From NCBI GenBank assembly GCA_037176845.1, contig JAYKXP010000120.1:62001-126000 (forward strand): a stretch of 64,000 nucleotides of DNA, given 5' to 3'. Positions 22,741-35,100 of the stretch are shown piece after piece. The notes below the pieces were generated by a model. The model was not told where the DNA came from. It searched no databases and saw nothing but the letters and a program-made list of their open reading frames with translations. Positions within the stretch are counted from its first letter, which is position 1, and every line of letters begins with the position of its first letter. The translations under genes and the position numbers were made by a program. The stretch is from Paramarasmius palmivorus (taxonomy: Eukaryota; Basidiomycota; Agaricomycetes; Agaricales; Marasmiaceae).

Positions 22741-22909
22741 GAGAGGGGTGTTTATGATTTCGTCCTCGAAATCTAAAATCTAAAGGAGGTGATAATTATC
22801 TCGTAAAAGTGAACCAAAACACTCAGCGCAGATGAAGAGTTATGAGGAGTAATGTTGAGATTCATGACATCAGGTCGAACAGAGATGATAGAGAGTGTCG
22901 GAGTTGAAT

Positions 22910-24460
22910 CAGCCGGCTGTGTAGCACTTTTGTAAAGGCCACTGTTAACTAACCGTTAAGTAACCTTAGATCCTTTACAAAGGCCAGAGTTAATGGCTGG
23001 TTAGGCCAAAAAGGGAAATTCTTCGGCCTAGCTGGATTCCATTCCCTGGATCCACTTCCTAAAAGGGCAGGAACTTTGGGAGAAAGATACAGTCCGCTTT
23101 TTTTGTTCCAAAAAGGGCAGGAGAGGGATTCCCAGGCCCTGGGAAACCCTAATAGGGTGTTTGGGGCGCTTTTGGGCGCTTTTTTGAGCGCTTTGTTAAC
23201 AGGAAAATTATTCCCACCATCTGGGGGGTCATATAGGATGCCTCCCTGCTCCGCTTTTGGGTTCCCAAAAAGGAAGGTAGCCTCCCCAGGCCCTGGAAAA
23301 GCATTGTGAGCGCTTTTGGGCGCTTTTTTCAGCGCTTTTTTAACAGGAAAAATATTCCCACACCTCCTGACATCATCTGGCATGGTCCCTGATGCCTCCC
23401 TGCTCCGCTTTTGGCTTCCCAAAATGGAAGGTGCCCTTACCTCACTTTTTTTCACCCACAATCAATGCATTGGAGGGCTATTGGGGCATGCTGGGGGACT
23501 ATTAAAATCGCATTTTTGAGAAAATATGTTCCAATATGTCCCAGAAGTATGCCCCTGCAATTGGAGAGCAGGGGAATGCAAAAAAAGCGGTCCAAATATG
23601 GTAATTCAGGAAAATGGCCTATTGGATCTTGGGCTACAGGCCAGCTATTGACATGGGGTAAGTTAGAGGACCTAGATACATCAAATACAAGCCTGGGCAT
23701 ATCAAATAGTACATAGATTAGTGGGGTAATGGTGCTTAAATATCTAAAATACTGAAAATCTCCGAAATTAGGGGAATAAAATTACAGGATGGGATGTAGT
23801 GCAGCTAGGGCTTAGATATTGTGAATCAGAGATGATATATATGTCCCCTTGCTTCGTTTACAATCCTGGAGAGCTTCCTATTTTTCCAGATTTATTACAG
23901 CTAAATTCGCTTTTTTTGGACATTGGTAATACTATACCACAGGGAATGATTGGGATGGGCCAATTCTTGTTCATAACCCACTTTAGGATGTATAGATGAT
24001 GAATATATACTTGCCCAAGCACTCCTGTATGGGCAACACCTTGTTCAATCCAATGTATTGTACAGTTATGTAATATAGGTAGTAATACATGAATAGCACT
24101 TCAGGGAAGCATCCCAGCACCAAGGGGAGTTCAGAATCGAGTTCAGGCACCCAAAATACACTTTCCTACTATGAAAAAACATTTTTTGATTACATCTGTA
24201 TGTTGCTACATAAAAAATACATAAAAAATCGCATTTTTAGGGGTTTTTTTGTACTGGAGCATGGGGATTGCTCCTAAAATCACCAAAAGTGAATGAGAGA
24301 CCGTTCACTATGCATAGAACAGGAATAGCAATTGCCTCCATGAACCCCATGACAGGAATCCTTATGCCAGATGCATCAATTCTTGCACAATTACAGAAAA
24401 CATGTAATATGGATGTAGTATTGCAGGGATTGATCTGGGGACTTGGGGAACCTCAAAATT
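22910..24460 (+). repeat. R1 repeat copy C, one arm
   Basis: Begins CAGCCGG, as the palindrome at 56210 does, after GTTGAAT. It runs through the GGGCGCTTTT region (about 23160-23340), the CCTACAGGCC-type block and the AT-rich tail, ending CCTCAAAATT at 24460, eight bases from the stop codon of the adjacent ORF. No matching TIR or duplication is visible at the right end, so it is half of the palindromic form or has lost its second arm. The ORFs in it (for example 22949-23461) are repeat artefacts. Confidence 0.7.
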
Positions 24461-24467
24461 AAGTATA

Positions 24468-25355
24468 TCAAGGTGAATAATAAAGGGTCTTTAGATTGTC
24501 AAGGGTCTGATCAAAGTCTCGAGGAATATACCGATGAAAGAACTCCGCATACAACTCTCCGTCAGGTATCCACCAATTCATCTCCTGTTGAACGAGTTTA
24601 TGAAACTCCTGTGTCGGTAAGCTCCATCGTTCTCTAAGGTCATCCCACCACCACCATTTGGCTACGATCTGCTCATATAGTGATGAAGGATTATCCATGA
24701 ATACTTCGAGTCCGGTGGATTTGTGCATAAGATACTTTGCAGTTGGACCAAATGGTTTGAAAGGAGCTGTATAGGAGATGAATTGTCGAGGGGTCCATGG
24801 TTCTTTGTTGGTACGATAGCGGATAGGGATAGATTGTGTGCGGAAATACTCCTGAATCTCAGGCCATGTCAACATTTCGTCTCGGCGCCAAACATACGCG
24901 TTGATGATGATAGGTGTGGAGTTACAAAGGTAGGAGAATTCGGTAGGATGCTCGTAGTGATATGGAATTGAGAAGGTGAGTTTCTTGTATCCATGATAGG
25001 GAAATCCGACTCGGCAGGTCTTCGACCCAGTACGGACCCATGTCTCGAAGTTGTGAACAGAGTCAAAGATGCCACTGTACATTTCGTAGGAGGGAGCTAG
25101 ATGTTGACTGGTTTGGATTGTGAAATTGTGAAGTTGGGTGATATAGAATGGGGTGATGAAATAGCGATTATCTTCATAGTTTGGTCGTCCGTTAACGTCC
25201 CACAGTCGTCGTGCTACACGGCCTTGGAAATCGTCGAGTAGAAGATGAAATTTGTTGGATAAGAAGCTGAAATCTCCTTGTTGAAGGAAGGAGTAGCAGG
25301 CAGTATTGGTAATTGCTGCTTGTGAGACTGGTAGAGTAGGGTATCCTGAAGTCAT
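24468..25355 (-). CDS. Extra 3' ORF of Gypsy-2, unrecognised
   Basis: An intact 295-codon ORF from ATG at 25355, on the same strand as gag-pol and between integrase and 3' LTR. The protein is aromatic-rich (many Y, W, F, H) with WKWWWWDDLRERW-like and ELYAEFFHRYIPRDFDQT segments near its end. I see no signal peptide, hydrophobic fusion segment or membrane anchor, so an envelope protein is unlikely, and there is no match to a chromodomain or known integrase tail. It is the only long Gypsy-2 frame without a stop. It may be a captured host gene or an accessory protein of this retrotransposon clade. Confidence 0.65.
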   Translation of the reverse strand: MTSGYPTLPVSQAAITNTACYSFLQQGDFSFLSNKFHLLLDDFQGRVARRLWDVNGRPNYEDNRYFITPFYITQLHNFTIQTSQHLAPSYEMYSGIFDSVHNFETWVRTGSKTCRVGFPYHGYKKLTFSIPYHYEHPTEFSYLCNSTPIIINAYVWRRDEMLTWPEIQEYFRTQSIPIRYRTNKEPWTPRQFISYTAPFKPFGPTAKYLMHKSTGLEVFMDNPSSLYEQIVAKWWWWDDLRERWSLPTQEFHKLVQQEMNWWIPDGELYAEFFHRYIPRDFDQTLDNLKTLYYSP

Positions 25356-25567
25356 ATTAACGCAGAGACGCTCAAAGTAGGAATGAAAAAGAGTGAACTT
25401 ATCAAAATAATTTAAAGATAGGGTGTTCTAGACAATTTTCCATAGGAGGTTAGACCCTAAGGATGGTGAATCAGTATTAAATGAAGCAAGAAAGTGATTG
25501 GTGCAAAGTGTGGGGTTGGGTCAAAGAAACAGAGGTGAGACTTGAGCGTGGGAAAATAATCAAGAAC

Positions 25568-28500
25568 TTAGTGGAATGATACTGATGAATAGGAGACCGA
25601 AAATGGAGATGAATCTTCGTTTGAAAGCATAGACTTGATCAATTGATCTGCAATGTCTTTGCGATAACCAGGGTTCTGGAGTGCTGCGCTTGAAGATGAA
25701 GGATTGAGAGATGTTCGGAGTGTTTGATTGTCGGGTTGATAAAAGAATAGTCGAAGTCGGCGTATGTTGACGTGACCTTGAAGTACTGCGCCACTAAGTT
25801 CTCGTAGAATAAAGGAATCGTGAGCTCGCTTCTCATGAATGATGTACGGACCTGCATATGTCCATTTCCCCTTATCACCCTTTGTCTCATCGAACTGAGA
25901 CTCTTGAAGCCATACATACATTCCGACTTTGAAGTCCTGGAAATCCCATCGTTCTCGGTACTTTCTAGCATAGTCATCAATTGCACGTCGACGAGTTCGG
26001 CGTAATTCATCATTGGCTTGTTTGAGAGCAGGATCTCATCGTTGTAACTGTAAAATTCTCAGTGCTAAAAGTTCCGTGTGAGTACGCACTTTGTCCCAGT
26101 CCAAAGTTTGCCATGTTGTTTCTTCAATGTCGAAAGAGAACACTGGATGAACTCCATACAGTAAATAGTAAGGAGAAAATCCAGTCGCTCGGGAAACAGT
26201 AACTCTAGAAGCAAATAAGGCAGGCTGCAGATACTTTGGCCACGTACCTTTTGCGTCTCCGGTACACTTGAAAATAGCATCGACGAGTGGTTGATGTCCA
26301 CGTTCGATTGGAGCGTTTCCCTCAGGATGATACGGCGAAGAGATGATGATAGTGCAATTGTATTGAGTTTTGAGAAGCTGTTGCACTTCCTTCTTGAACT
26401 CGGAACCTCCATCAATGGTAATGAACGGTATGCATGCGAACCTGCATATAAGATTCTCATAGATGAAAGTAGCAACTAATTTAGAAGTGAGACGTTTAAG
26501 GGACTTAGCTTCCTGCCATAAAATCGTTGGTTCGATAGCATGAACAATATATTCAGCGCCGCCTTGTCCAACAGGCATGTGAATGCAGTCGAGATGAAAA
26601 TGTCGGAGAAGAGGAGCTTGCCATGATTCGTTGTATGGTAGGATTGGAATGGATTTGATAGCCTTTTGACATTCGATGCAAGAGCATATGAAGTACTGAA
26701 CGTGTCGATATTGATTGGGCCAATAAAAGCGATCAGCAAGGTTCTTGTAAACTGCATCTCGTCCTTTGTGTCCGACTTCGTTGTGAGCTTGGGCCATGAG
26801 AGATCCTTGACGTGAATGATTGATGACAACCAATCTAGGTAAACGAGTTGAATTCTTCCGGGGTGCAAGCCAAATCCTATCATGTTGGTAGAAGAACTTG
26901 TTCGTCTTGCGTTCCCATCATAATCTATCATAGTTAGTCTTACACCATGATGGATACTCACCTTGAGTCAAATACTGCTGTAACTGTGACCAGAATTTGT
27001 CGGAGTCTTCATCAATGAAACGTTGCAACACCTCTTCTGCAGGAAGAGGGGTGTTTTGAGTTAAGACCTCGTATACTGTGAAAGGTAGTGTAGTCAATTC
27101 ATCTCCAAAAAGAAACAAATCACTTAGCTCATGTGAATGCTTGAAATCCAAATCAGGTAGGTGTCTCTGAGCGTAACCACCTTGTGTTCGAAGTGCAGAG
27201 AGATTGATCAATGAATTGTAAAGACCTTCTGAAGCGTAGGGAAAAGGTGTATCAGTGATAGATAGTGTGAGAGCATCTGAGGAATGAAATGGAAAGGTCA
27301 GATTGAACTCTTGCTGAAGTTGAGTCGTTGAATGTCGAAGGATATATGAGTCAAAAAGGTAGCGCATAACAGAAGAGAGTGATGAATCTGTTGGGACAAG
27401 TTCAGCGGAATGATAGATGGAATTAAGGTATGCATCAAGAAACTGTTCAGGATCTCCTGGTTCTTCATCCAGAACGTCCTCTGGTGCTGGCGGTCTTCTA
27501 GATAATCCATCCTCTGCCTTGAAGGATGTTGATGGTACGTGACGTGTTTCAAAATCAAAGAGACGGATCCAGCTAATCCAACGTAAAATTGGTGCATTGG
27601 GGACGTCGTCAAAGTTCCTAAGCATTTGAGTGAGCGAAATGGCATCAAAAGCTAAACAAAAATGTACTCCCCAAACTCGATGACGAACCGCTTTTAATGC
27701 TCGGAATACACCATAGACCTCGGTCTTCGGCTGACCGTAGTTCTGCTCTCGTTCATTGAAGGTGCACGAACCATATAAAGCAGGATGCTTCTTGCCATCT
27801 CGAATCTGGGATAAAGTCCATCCAGCTCCCATCCAACTTGAGTCGACTCCTAGAATGATAAGATTCTCATCAGATTCTCGGGGAGGAAGTTTAATGAGGA
27901 TAGCAGCATGATAATCGATCCTGATGAGAACAGGTGCTCTTGTGACACGATGTTTGAGTTCTTCAAAAGCTTCCACAGCTTGACTAGTTATCTCAAAGGG
28001 AACATTAGTATGATGCGTCAAGAGAGTAAGAGGCTTAGCGATCAAAGCAAATCCTTTAATCCATCGTCGTCCAACTCCAGCAATGCCAAGGAATCCTAAA
28101 ACTTCGGTGATAGACTTTGGTAACGGCCAGTTCAGAACCTTGCGTACTGTACTAGGGGAAATCTTCCATCCTCCTAGACAGACGACAGAACCTACAATCT
28201 GAAGTTCAATAGCAAAGAGTATAGCTTTAATACCTGACGCTGTGATACCAGCCATAATAAGAGCTCCGAGTAGTCGATCCAAGTTGATGATATACTCCCA
28301 GACAAACCGCCGAATAAGTTGATTCTCGGGAATAGGTTCGTCGTTGTAGCGGGTGTTAGGTCCTCGAGTAGCACAGTCATCGATGAAATTATCTGCAATA
28401 TCATTAACTTGCTTAAGGCTGTGACGTACGCACCGTTGAAACTCTTGGACTGAGTTAGTGTATCCTTGAACCAAAGTTGTTTGCTGGCGTGGACCTATTG

Positions 28501-29476
28501 GAGTATGAAAAGCTTGAAGAGGTCGTGATTCAGGAGCGACTATTCGCGCATCAAAACCAGAAAACAAGTCAAGCAAGCCATAGCTAGAGTAACCAAGAAA
28601 TGCTTCAGCAAAATCATTCACATTAGGAGGTAAGGAAGAATCCCGAATTGTCACCGCGTTCAGTTCCTGAAGGTCAATGACTATTCGGATACCGTTCTTC
28701 TTCTGTACCGCAAACAAAGCAGATCAATAACTTGAAGTGGTGTGTTCGAAGCGTCCTTCTCGTTCTTGGTTGCGGATCTCTTCAATGACGAGTGGTTCGA
28801 TGGCTAAGGGTAAACGAATCGGAGGTTTCTGCCAAGGAATATGTTCAATAGTAGGAATGCGGTAGTCGGGAAAATACTCTGGTAGGAAGATTCCTTTCTC
28901 GGAATAGTCGAAAGCAAAAGCCTTCTCTCGTTGAACCACAACATAGGCCAAAAGATCGATCTCGGTAGGTGATAGTACGCCAGGTTCTATGCGTTTAAGC
29001 ATAGCTTCAAGTCGGTCCAAAGTGACACGTTGGCCAAACTGAAGAGTGCGATAGGGTTGCGGATGAGTTGGTAAGGAAGTAGGAATAGCAGTAGGAATCT
29101 CGGTAAATTGTTGTGCAATCGGGTCAGGCATAAAGGTTGGTACGGGTCGAACTTTGCGGTGAACAGGCTTGTATTTGCGTTTGGGAAGTCCAGTAGGTGC
29201 AGTACCTGTGAGTGAAGTAAAATCAGTGCGTTGAAGAGCTCGGTCAACCCATGGTGAAGATGGAATAGTAAAGGGATTAGCCCCTGAGGCAGAAATATAT
29301 GAATAAATAAGCGAATCAAATGATTCAGGAGGGTATACGGAAGATAGTAAATTGAAATCAGAGAACTCATCGTTGCCCATCATGGCTTCTAAAGATCTTC
29401 CTACAGTTGCTGAAGCCGATTGGAAGACCATATTGTTCGACTTCACACCTAAAAATCCTCCTCTTCCTCGAAACAA
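25568..29476 (-). pseudogene. Gypsy-2 pol: reverse transcriptase, RNase H, integrase
   Basis: One reading frame interrupted by three TGA codons (near 28721, 26918 and 26036), each followed in frame by continuing protein. The order is: leader with LPLAIEPLVIEEIRNQEREG; RT with FAVQKKNGIRIVIDLQELN and catalytic NFIDDCATRGP (FIDD instead of YVDD, as in some basidiomycete lineages) near 28370-28395; RNase H starting LGVDSSWMGAGW; integrase with zinc-binding HNEVGH and CSCIEC near 26640-26790; catalytic D in HLDCIH, D in ITIDGGSEF, and E in HPEGNAPIERGH; and a C-terminal GPY-like part, KWTYAGPYIIHEKRAHDSF. All catalytic residues survive; only the stops and loss of frame prevent expression. Role: copying element RNA into DNA and inserting it. 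Confidence 0.9.
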
Positions 29477-31710
29477 GTTTCAGAGTTATTATTGAAGGTT
29501 GGATGAATCGAAGTTGTGTTGCGTTCATTTCCCGGGTCAGCAATAGTGATTCCAAGAGTGGGTTCTTCACGTCGATCGCCAGTTTGCCAAAGGACCAAAA
29601 ACACTCGTCCAGAACGGTGATAGTCGATGCGAGCTGCATACCACTGGAAGAAAGGTTGACCTAGAATGATGTCAGGCTTGCCAATGCTGAACCTGGAAAT
29701 AAAGACGTGAGCAGGAAAGTCATAACCGCCAATAGAAATGGGAACGTCGGAACATAAGCCTTTGAGACGCTCTGCCTCGCCATGAATCCCCTTCAAGGAC
29801 CAATTCATGCCCTGGAAATCGATTGGACATTTAGTAATCTCAGCGAAATGCTCGCCCGCAATATTCAATTCTGAACCTGTATCACATATCGCTTTGATGC
29901 ATTGACCATTGACCTCGATTTTAAGATAACCGCAAGTCATAGCCATATACTTCTTTGTTGGAATAGCCACTGCTTTGGCAGCGTAAAACACAAAGAAGCG
30001 TTCGAGCTCCTTCGGATCGGAATTTCCAACCTGAAGGCGCTCGGGAACAGTATAAGAAGAACACTCATCGAAGTTCATATAGTCCACTACGTCTCCTTTT
30101 GAATTAATCCACTTGGTATTGGAGTATTCGGCCGCTTTTGTCTCGTAAGTTCGTTTCGTGCGAGTAAGGTTGTTGAACGTCCGTTGAAGTGCTGGATTAC
30201 CACTGAGAATTTGACGGAATGTGACGTTGAGTTGAGTATTGAGTACCTGTTCAGTAAGAGATTGAACGTCAGCCATGTCTTGAATATCAGAGGTAAAATG
30301 ATACTGAGGGCCCGAAGGCTGTTTCTTGTCCTTTGATGAATCCTTCATTTCGACATCATCGTTACCCTTAGGTTTCTTCGAGGGAAGAGACTGCTTCCAT
30401 CCATCTTCCCGATTAATTGGGTTCTGAGGTGGAGGAATATCAACTGGTTTCGGGGTTGACGATGATGGGACAGAAGGAACAGTCTGAGGCGGTGTAACCT
30501 TGATATCAGGAACAGGATTGGGTTCCTTAGTCTTCTCCTTTCCAGTCGGACGCTTGTGAGGATCGAAACGATTTGAGGTATCCTTTCCGGATCGCAAGGC
30601 AGGTTCGGCTTCGAAGTCCGAATGTTCGACAGGGTAAACGGCAAAAGCTTGCTCGCTTCCAACACCGTAAGATCCCCAAGAAAATTCAGCACAGTTGGTT
30701 GATGTCATATGAGGTGGTGTATCGCGTTGACCACTAGTACCAGCTTTGAGACTCTTGATAGCTTGAGATACTCCACCTTTAGCACCAGGTGCTACCCAAG
30801 GCAGCTCTGCACCGTTAGGCATAACATAGCGACGACAACCATTATCATCAATCTTTGACTTGATATCACCAGATTCCAAGAGTTTAGTCGTCTCAGGGCA
30901 TTTAGCAACACCAAGAGGATGGTCCAAGTCGACACCTGATGTCTTACCACACATCATGCATCGTCCATTGTTCGTTCGAGCGATAGGCTGAGTTGAAGAG
31001 GACCTAGGAGGCATGGTTATGTTTGAATTACCACCAGAAGCAAGCCCGAGCAAAGTTTGTTGAAGCTGAAGATGATTGAGCTTGAGATCCTCCAAAGCCT
31101 TGGTGATAGCGTCAAGATCAGTGGTAGGACGAGCATGAGAAGGCGTCGAAACATTAGATCCACCAGAAGATGGCTGCGCAGTAGTAGGTCCCGAAGAAAT
31201 GACCGGAGACTGCTCGCAGACTTCTCCAAAGATACGGTTACCTTTATCGTCAAACTTTGTACCTGTAATCTCTGCAAGAGGAGGAGCTTTGTAGAAGGGA
31301 CTCTGTGGGTTGAATCGTCACCTAAGAATAGCATAGGATGTCTCGATAGTCGGAGGGTTGTCCACAGTTTGATTAGGTTCAGGTAGTCGTTCGATAAACC
31401 ACTGTTGGTAAGCATAAGGTATACCTTGTTGGAACTTGACTTGAGCAATCTTCTCAGTGATATCATTGTTCTTGAGCAACGGCCCTGCAATGGCATGGAA
31501 ATCAGTGAAATATCTGGCAACGTCAGCTTTGGAATGGAAGGAACACTTAGCAGCATTCTTGGCACAAAACTCGTCTAGTGTACGAGCTGTTACACGTTTC
31601 TTGATATCAGTATGACCATAGCTGTTAATCAAGACTTCAGTAGCCTTGGCCCAAGTCCTATCCGTCTTGTCTGAGTCGAAAGCAGGCAAAAAGCAAATCT
31701 TCTCCTTGAC
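29449..31710 (-). pseudogene. Gypsy-2 gag (C-terminal part) with nucleocapsid and protease
   Basis: Continues the gag frame from 48320-48532 beyond the nested KDZ element. The capsid part (VKEKICFLPAF, then RTWAKATEVLINSYGH) lies at 31450-31710. One in-frame TGA occurs near 31318 (AGG TGA CGA). Then follow a Pro/Ser-rich linker, a cysteine motif beginning CMMCGKTSG near 30960 and the aspartic protease motif ICDTGSELNIAG near 29870, with DIILGQPFF closing the protease fold. The gag frame ends GAT TTT TAG. Pol overlaps it by 28 bases in the -1 frame. Confidence 0.85.
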
Positions 31711-31718
31711 GCAATCCC
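31711..31718. other. KDZ target-site duplication, left copy
   Basis: GCAATCCC here corresponds to GCGATCCG at 48320-48327 (6 of 8; over 11 bases, 9 match). One difference is a CpG transition. Joining gag across either copy keeps the frame. Confidence 0.55.
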
Positions 31719-31944
31719 AGCCTTGTGTCTCAGCCGGATACATCAAACATGGTAATTACCAATGTTGAGTTATGCATCACAGCTGGTAACTGCCAAACTC
31801 ACAATCCCCTGCCACTTGGGCTACCAGCCAGCCGTACTGTTACCAATTTCCTTACCAATGGCACCTGAAACCTTGCCGGAGCAGCCCACCACGCCGGACT
31901 TGAAACCGGAAATGACGTGAAGGCTACTCTTCAGACAAAAATTC

Positions 31945-32031
31945 CAAATGACACTGATGGGGATTGAACAATAGACCTTTGACAGGCAAGTCACCTTGCA
32001 TATCATGGCGTAACCACTAATCCAGAGAACC
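31945..32031 (-). other. tRNA-like sequence in the left KDZ subterminal region
   Basis: On the minus strand TTAGTGGTTACG (32009-32020) fits a pol III A box, and TGTTCAATCCCC (31959-31970) fits a B box. The AAAGGTC before the T-arm resembles a tRNA variable loop. The arms pair poorly, so it is tRNA-derived, not an obvious functional tRNA. Confidence 0.5.
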
Positions 32032-32187
32032 GTTATTATAATGATGATTTGCACTAACCATATACCCATTTTTCATCACCCTATTCAGATCCACGTCTTA
32101 TCAAATCATTATCATTATCATGCTGACCATTATCTATCTACATCAGTGCTCCGTGCTAAGATAAGATGGTCTTGAGCGCTTACAGAC

Positions 32188-35100
32188 CTACTCCTCGTCT
32201 TCCTCTTCCTCTTCCTCTTCTCTTTCTGGTGAAACGTTGTGGACGAGATCATGATCCTCTACCTCCAGCCCTATCTTCTCATCGTCATCGTCATTGGCCT
32301 CTTCCTCTAGTGGCTTTTTCCAAAGTTCCATGAAAGTGCTTCTCAGCCGAAGCTGTAGGGATTGCATGAGCGAAGCATAAGCTTCCATGCCTTCCCCTAG
32401 GGCACTCTTCGGAATCTCCTTCCCATGCATGTCCCACTTCATCCTCCAGGATCCCCAATCATTTGCCCTGTATTGAAGAAAGGCGAGCATACGTCTCATC
32501 TCCTCTTTCACCAACATCACTTCCTCTTCAGCCCTCTTAACCCTGGCACGGCTCTTGCACCACTCTGCACGAAGGATCTGGTTGTCTTCTTCGCCTCCAT
32601 CTCCTGTGTCGATCCTGCCACCAGCGGTCCAAATCCAAGACTGCTCTTTCCTTGTCTCTCCTGTACCATGAACGGTGCGATGGGAATATGCCATGTGATC
32701 CAGTGGAATGAGATCGATACCTCCTTCTGTCTGATGCACCACACCCTGCTCTTCCTGCTCTACACCGCGCCTTCCAGGTCCTGTCCTCACCACTGCAGGG
32801 TCCTTGTAACTTCTGACATCCTGATCCTCCAACACCCGGAGCGTGTTCTCCCAAGGACCCTCTCCCACTAGCGTAAGATAAGACTTCCTTGCCTGCCTAT
32901 ATCGCCGAGCAAACCTGCGTGCTTTGGCGTATACCCTGTTGATGACCGCTCGAGAGCGTCCTGACTCCCTTTGACCCCGCACATTGTTGTTCTTGAATTG
33001 CATCATGCGAGCCTTGATACGAAGAGTGTGGCAAATGGCGTTTAGGGAATCATAGCAGCGTGCTTCCTGTAGTTTAGCCTCCACTGCAGCAAGCCCGCTG
33101 GCACAGACAACGTCTCTCTTGCTCTTCTCAATGTTGGATGGCAGCCATACTTGTACATCCTCGGATTGTACAGCATCTTCTTCAACGGCATTGGTATCAG
33201 CAACATGCTGAAGGAGGCCCGGCATGTAAACAGCTTGAAGTGATTTGAGGTCTTGCAATCGACGTTGTAAAGCGTTCCTCTGCTCCAGCACCTTCTTATG
33301 CTGGTTTTCGGTGGGGTCCTTCCTTGATTGTTCCACTGCCTCTGACAGTTTCAACCTAGGTAACATTAAGCGTCCTTCTTCAAGTCCATGCTGAACACTT
33401 ACTGAGCATCTTGAATCTCCAGCACCAGACTGATAAACCCTGAGGGAGTAATTTCATGGTAGGCCAAACCCCCAGACTGTCGTCTCTGCTCCTCTCTTTC
33501 CTCCAGCTCCTTCAATGCCGCACGAGTGCTGATATCTAGATTCTCGTCAAGTTAGTCAGGACATTGGAAACTCAACCGTAACCTACTCACTGGCCTCCGG
33601 GATGGAATATGGGTTAACAACCTTTTTCTTGGGATAATCTGCCTCTTCCCACTCCACACACAGAGACTCCCATTCTGCTACCAGCTTACTAGGGAGATTC
33701 TCGGTAAGCCCCTGGTGCCCTTCAGCTTGAAGATTACGGTCTTTCACTGCCTCTCTATACCCTTTTCTCAGGGAATCACCTGAACGATGTCATCAGAACC
33801 AAGATTACGGTGATAATCAGATCACCTACCCATTCCGATATACTTCTCCTCGTTCCAGAAGGCGAAATGCGCTTCCAGGTAGTCTTCACGTGCTCCTGGG
33901 CCCATAGTCCTGGTCGAGTTTCCGAGAACGTTGTGTGGGCCCCATACACGCTCGCAGGATTCCCCGTCGACCTGAGCTGCTCCTGGAATTAGATTGAGGT
34001 TGAACTGCTCGTGATCTTTCTCCTTGTGCCCAGGGAGATGCAGTTTGCCAATGGCCGGAAATAGCTTGGCAGAAGGCGGTAGCACTAGATGGGAAGGCCA
34101 CTTGTGCGAACAAGTGGCAAGGTTCTTAAACCATTGGCACGCAATATCGTACACAAAGAGGATAGCCAGCAGCAAGAACCAGCCTGGCTGGCTCGTCACC
34201 GCTGCCGCCACGATATAGTCCATGTTGGAATATCTATTGCCCACAATGTCAGCACTGTTCTAGATCGTCTCAAAGGTATACTCACCTTTCTCCCTTCTTG
34301 AGATTCCCAACTTTCACAAACATGTCGCTTCGACCGCAAACGACTCCCCCAACTCCTGTGTACCTCAATCCCTTCGAAAATTTCGTATTTTGCTTAGCTA
34401 TAGCCGCAAAGGAGACACAGTTACTCATCTAAAGCCGTGGTTAGTGTACGCCACCACCTCACTTCATCATGTAGCCTCACCTCATCCTCCCCGCCTCTAT
34501 CGTCCGTCCATTTCTCGTACTCTTCTCGCTTGACAAAATATCCCAGGCCAGACGTCAGGGAAGGGTCGTTCTTGTGTGAAGAGACCAGTTGCTCTTTGAG
34601 CCTGAAGTTTGCATTGATGCATAACACAGCACGATAAAGAAAACTACATCAAGATTAACACAGTAGCGGTACACGGAGAGCGATGTATACGTACCCCTTT
34701 CCTTTCTCAGAAGCCTCCGCCTCCCAATCCAATGGTAGGTTGATACCAGGGTGAGGACAGCTAGGACAGGCTAACGCGAGAGCGCCTTCCTTCAATCCAT
34801 CAAACCCATCCGGATGGTGTCCACCACCTGCCCGGAGCACGCTCCCCAAATGTCGCCACTGCTGTATCATGGCCATCAAAGGCAGATACCTCGAATTAGG
34901 AACCTTCTCCTTGAGCCCTTTGTTATCGGACAAGCGCTCTATGGCTCGGTAGAAGTCGTAAGTGGAAGCCTTTGTCGTGTAACCCATGACCTCCAGGGAC
35001 TCCAGGTATTGGAAAGTTGCCACAGTCTTGATTCTCCCATCCATGATGGTGGCAGGGTATAGTCCTCGTCTAAGCAGTTGGATGTAGTGGGGAGTTAAAC

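Noticed and set aside
32425..32871. 148-codon plus-strand ORF opposite the KDZ transposase
   Set aside because: Shadow of the transposase C-terminal exon.
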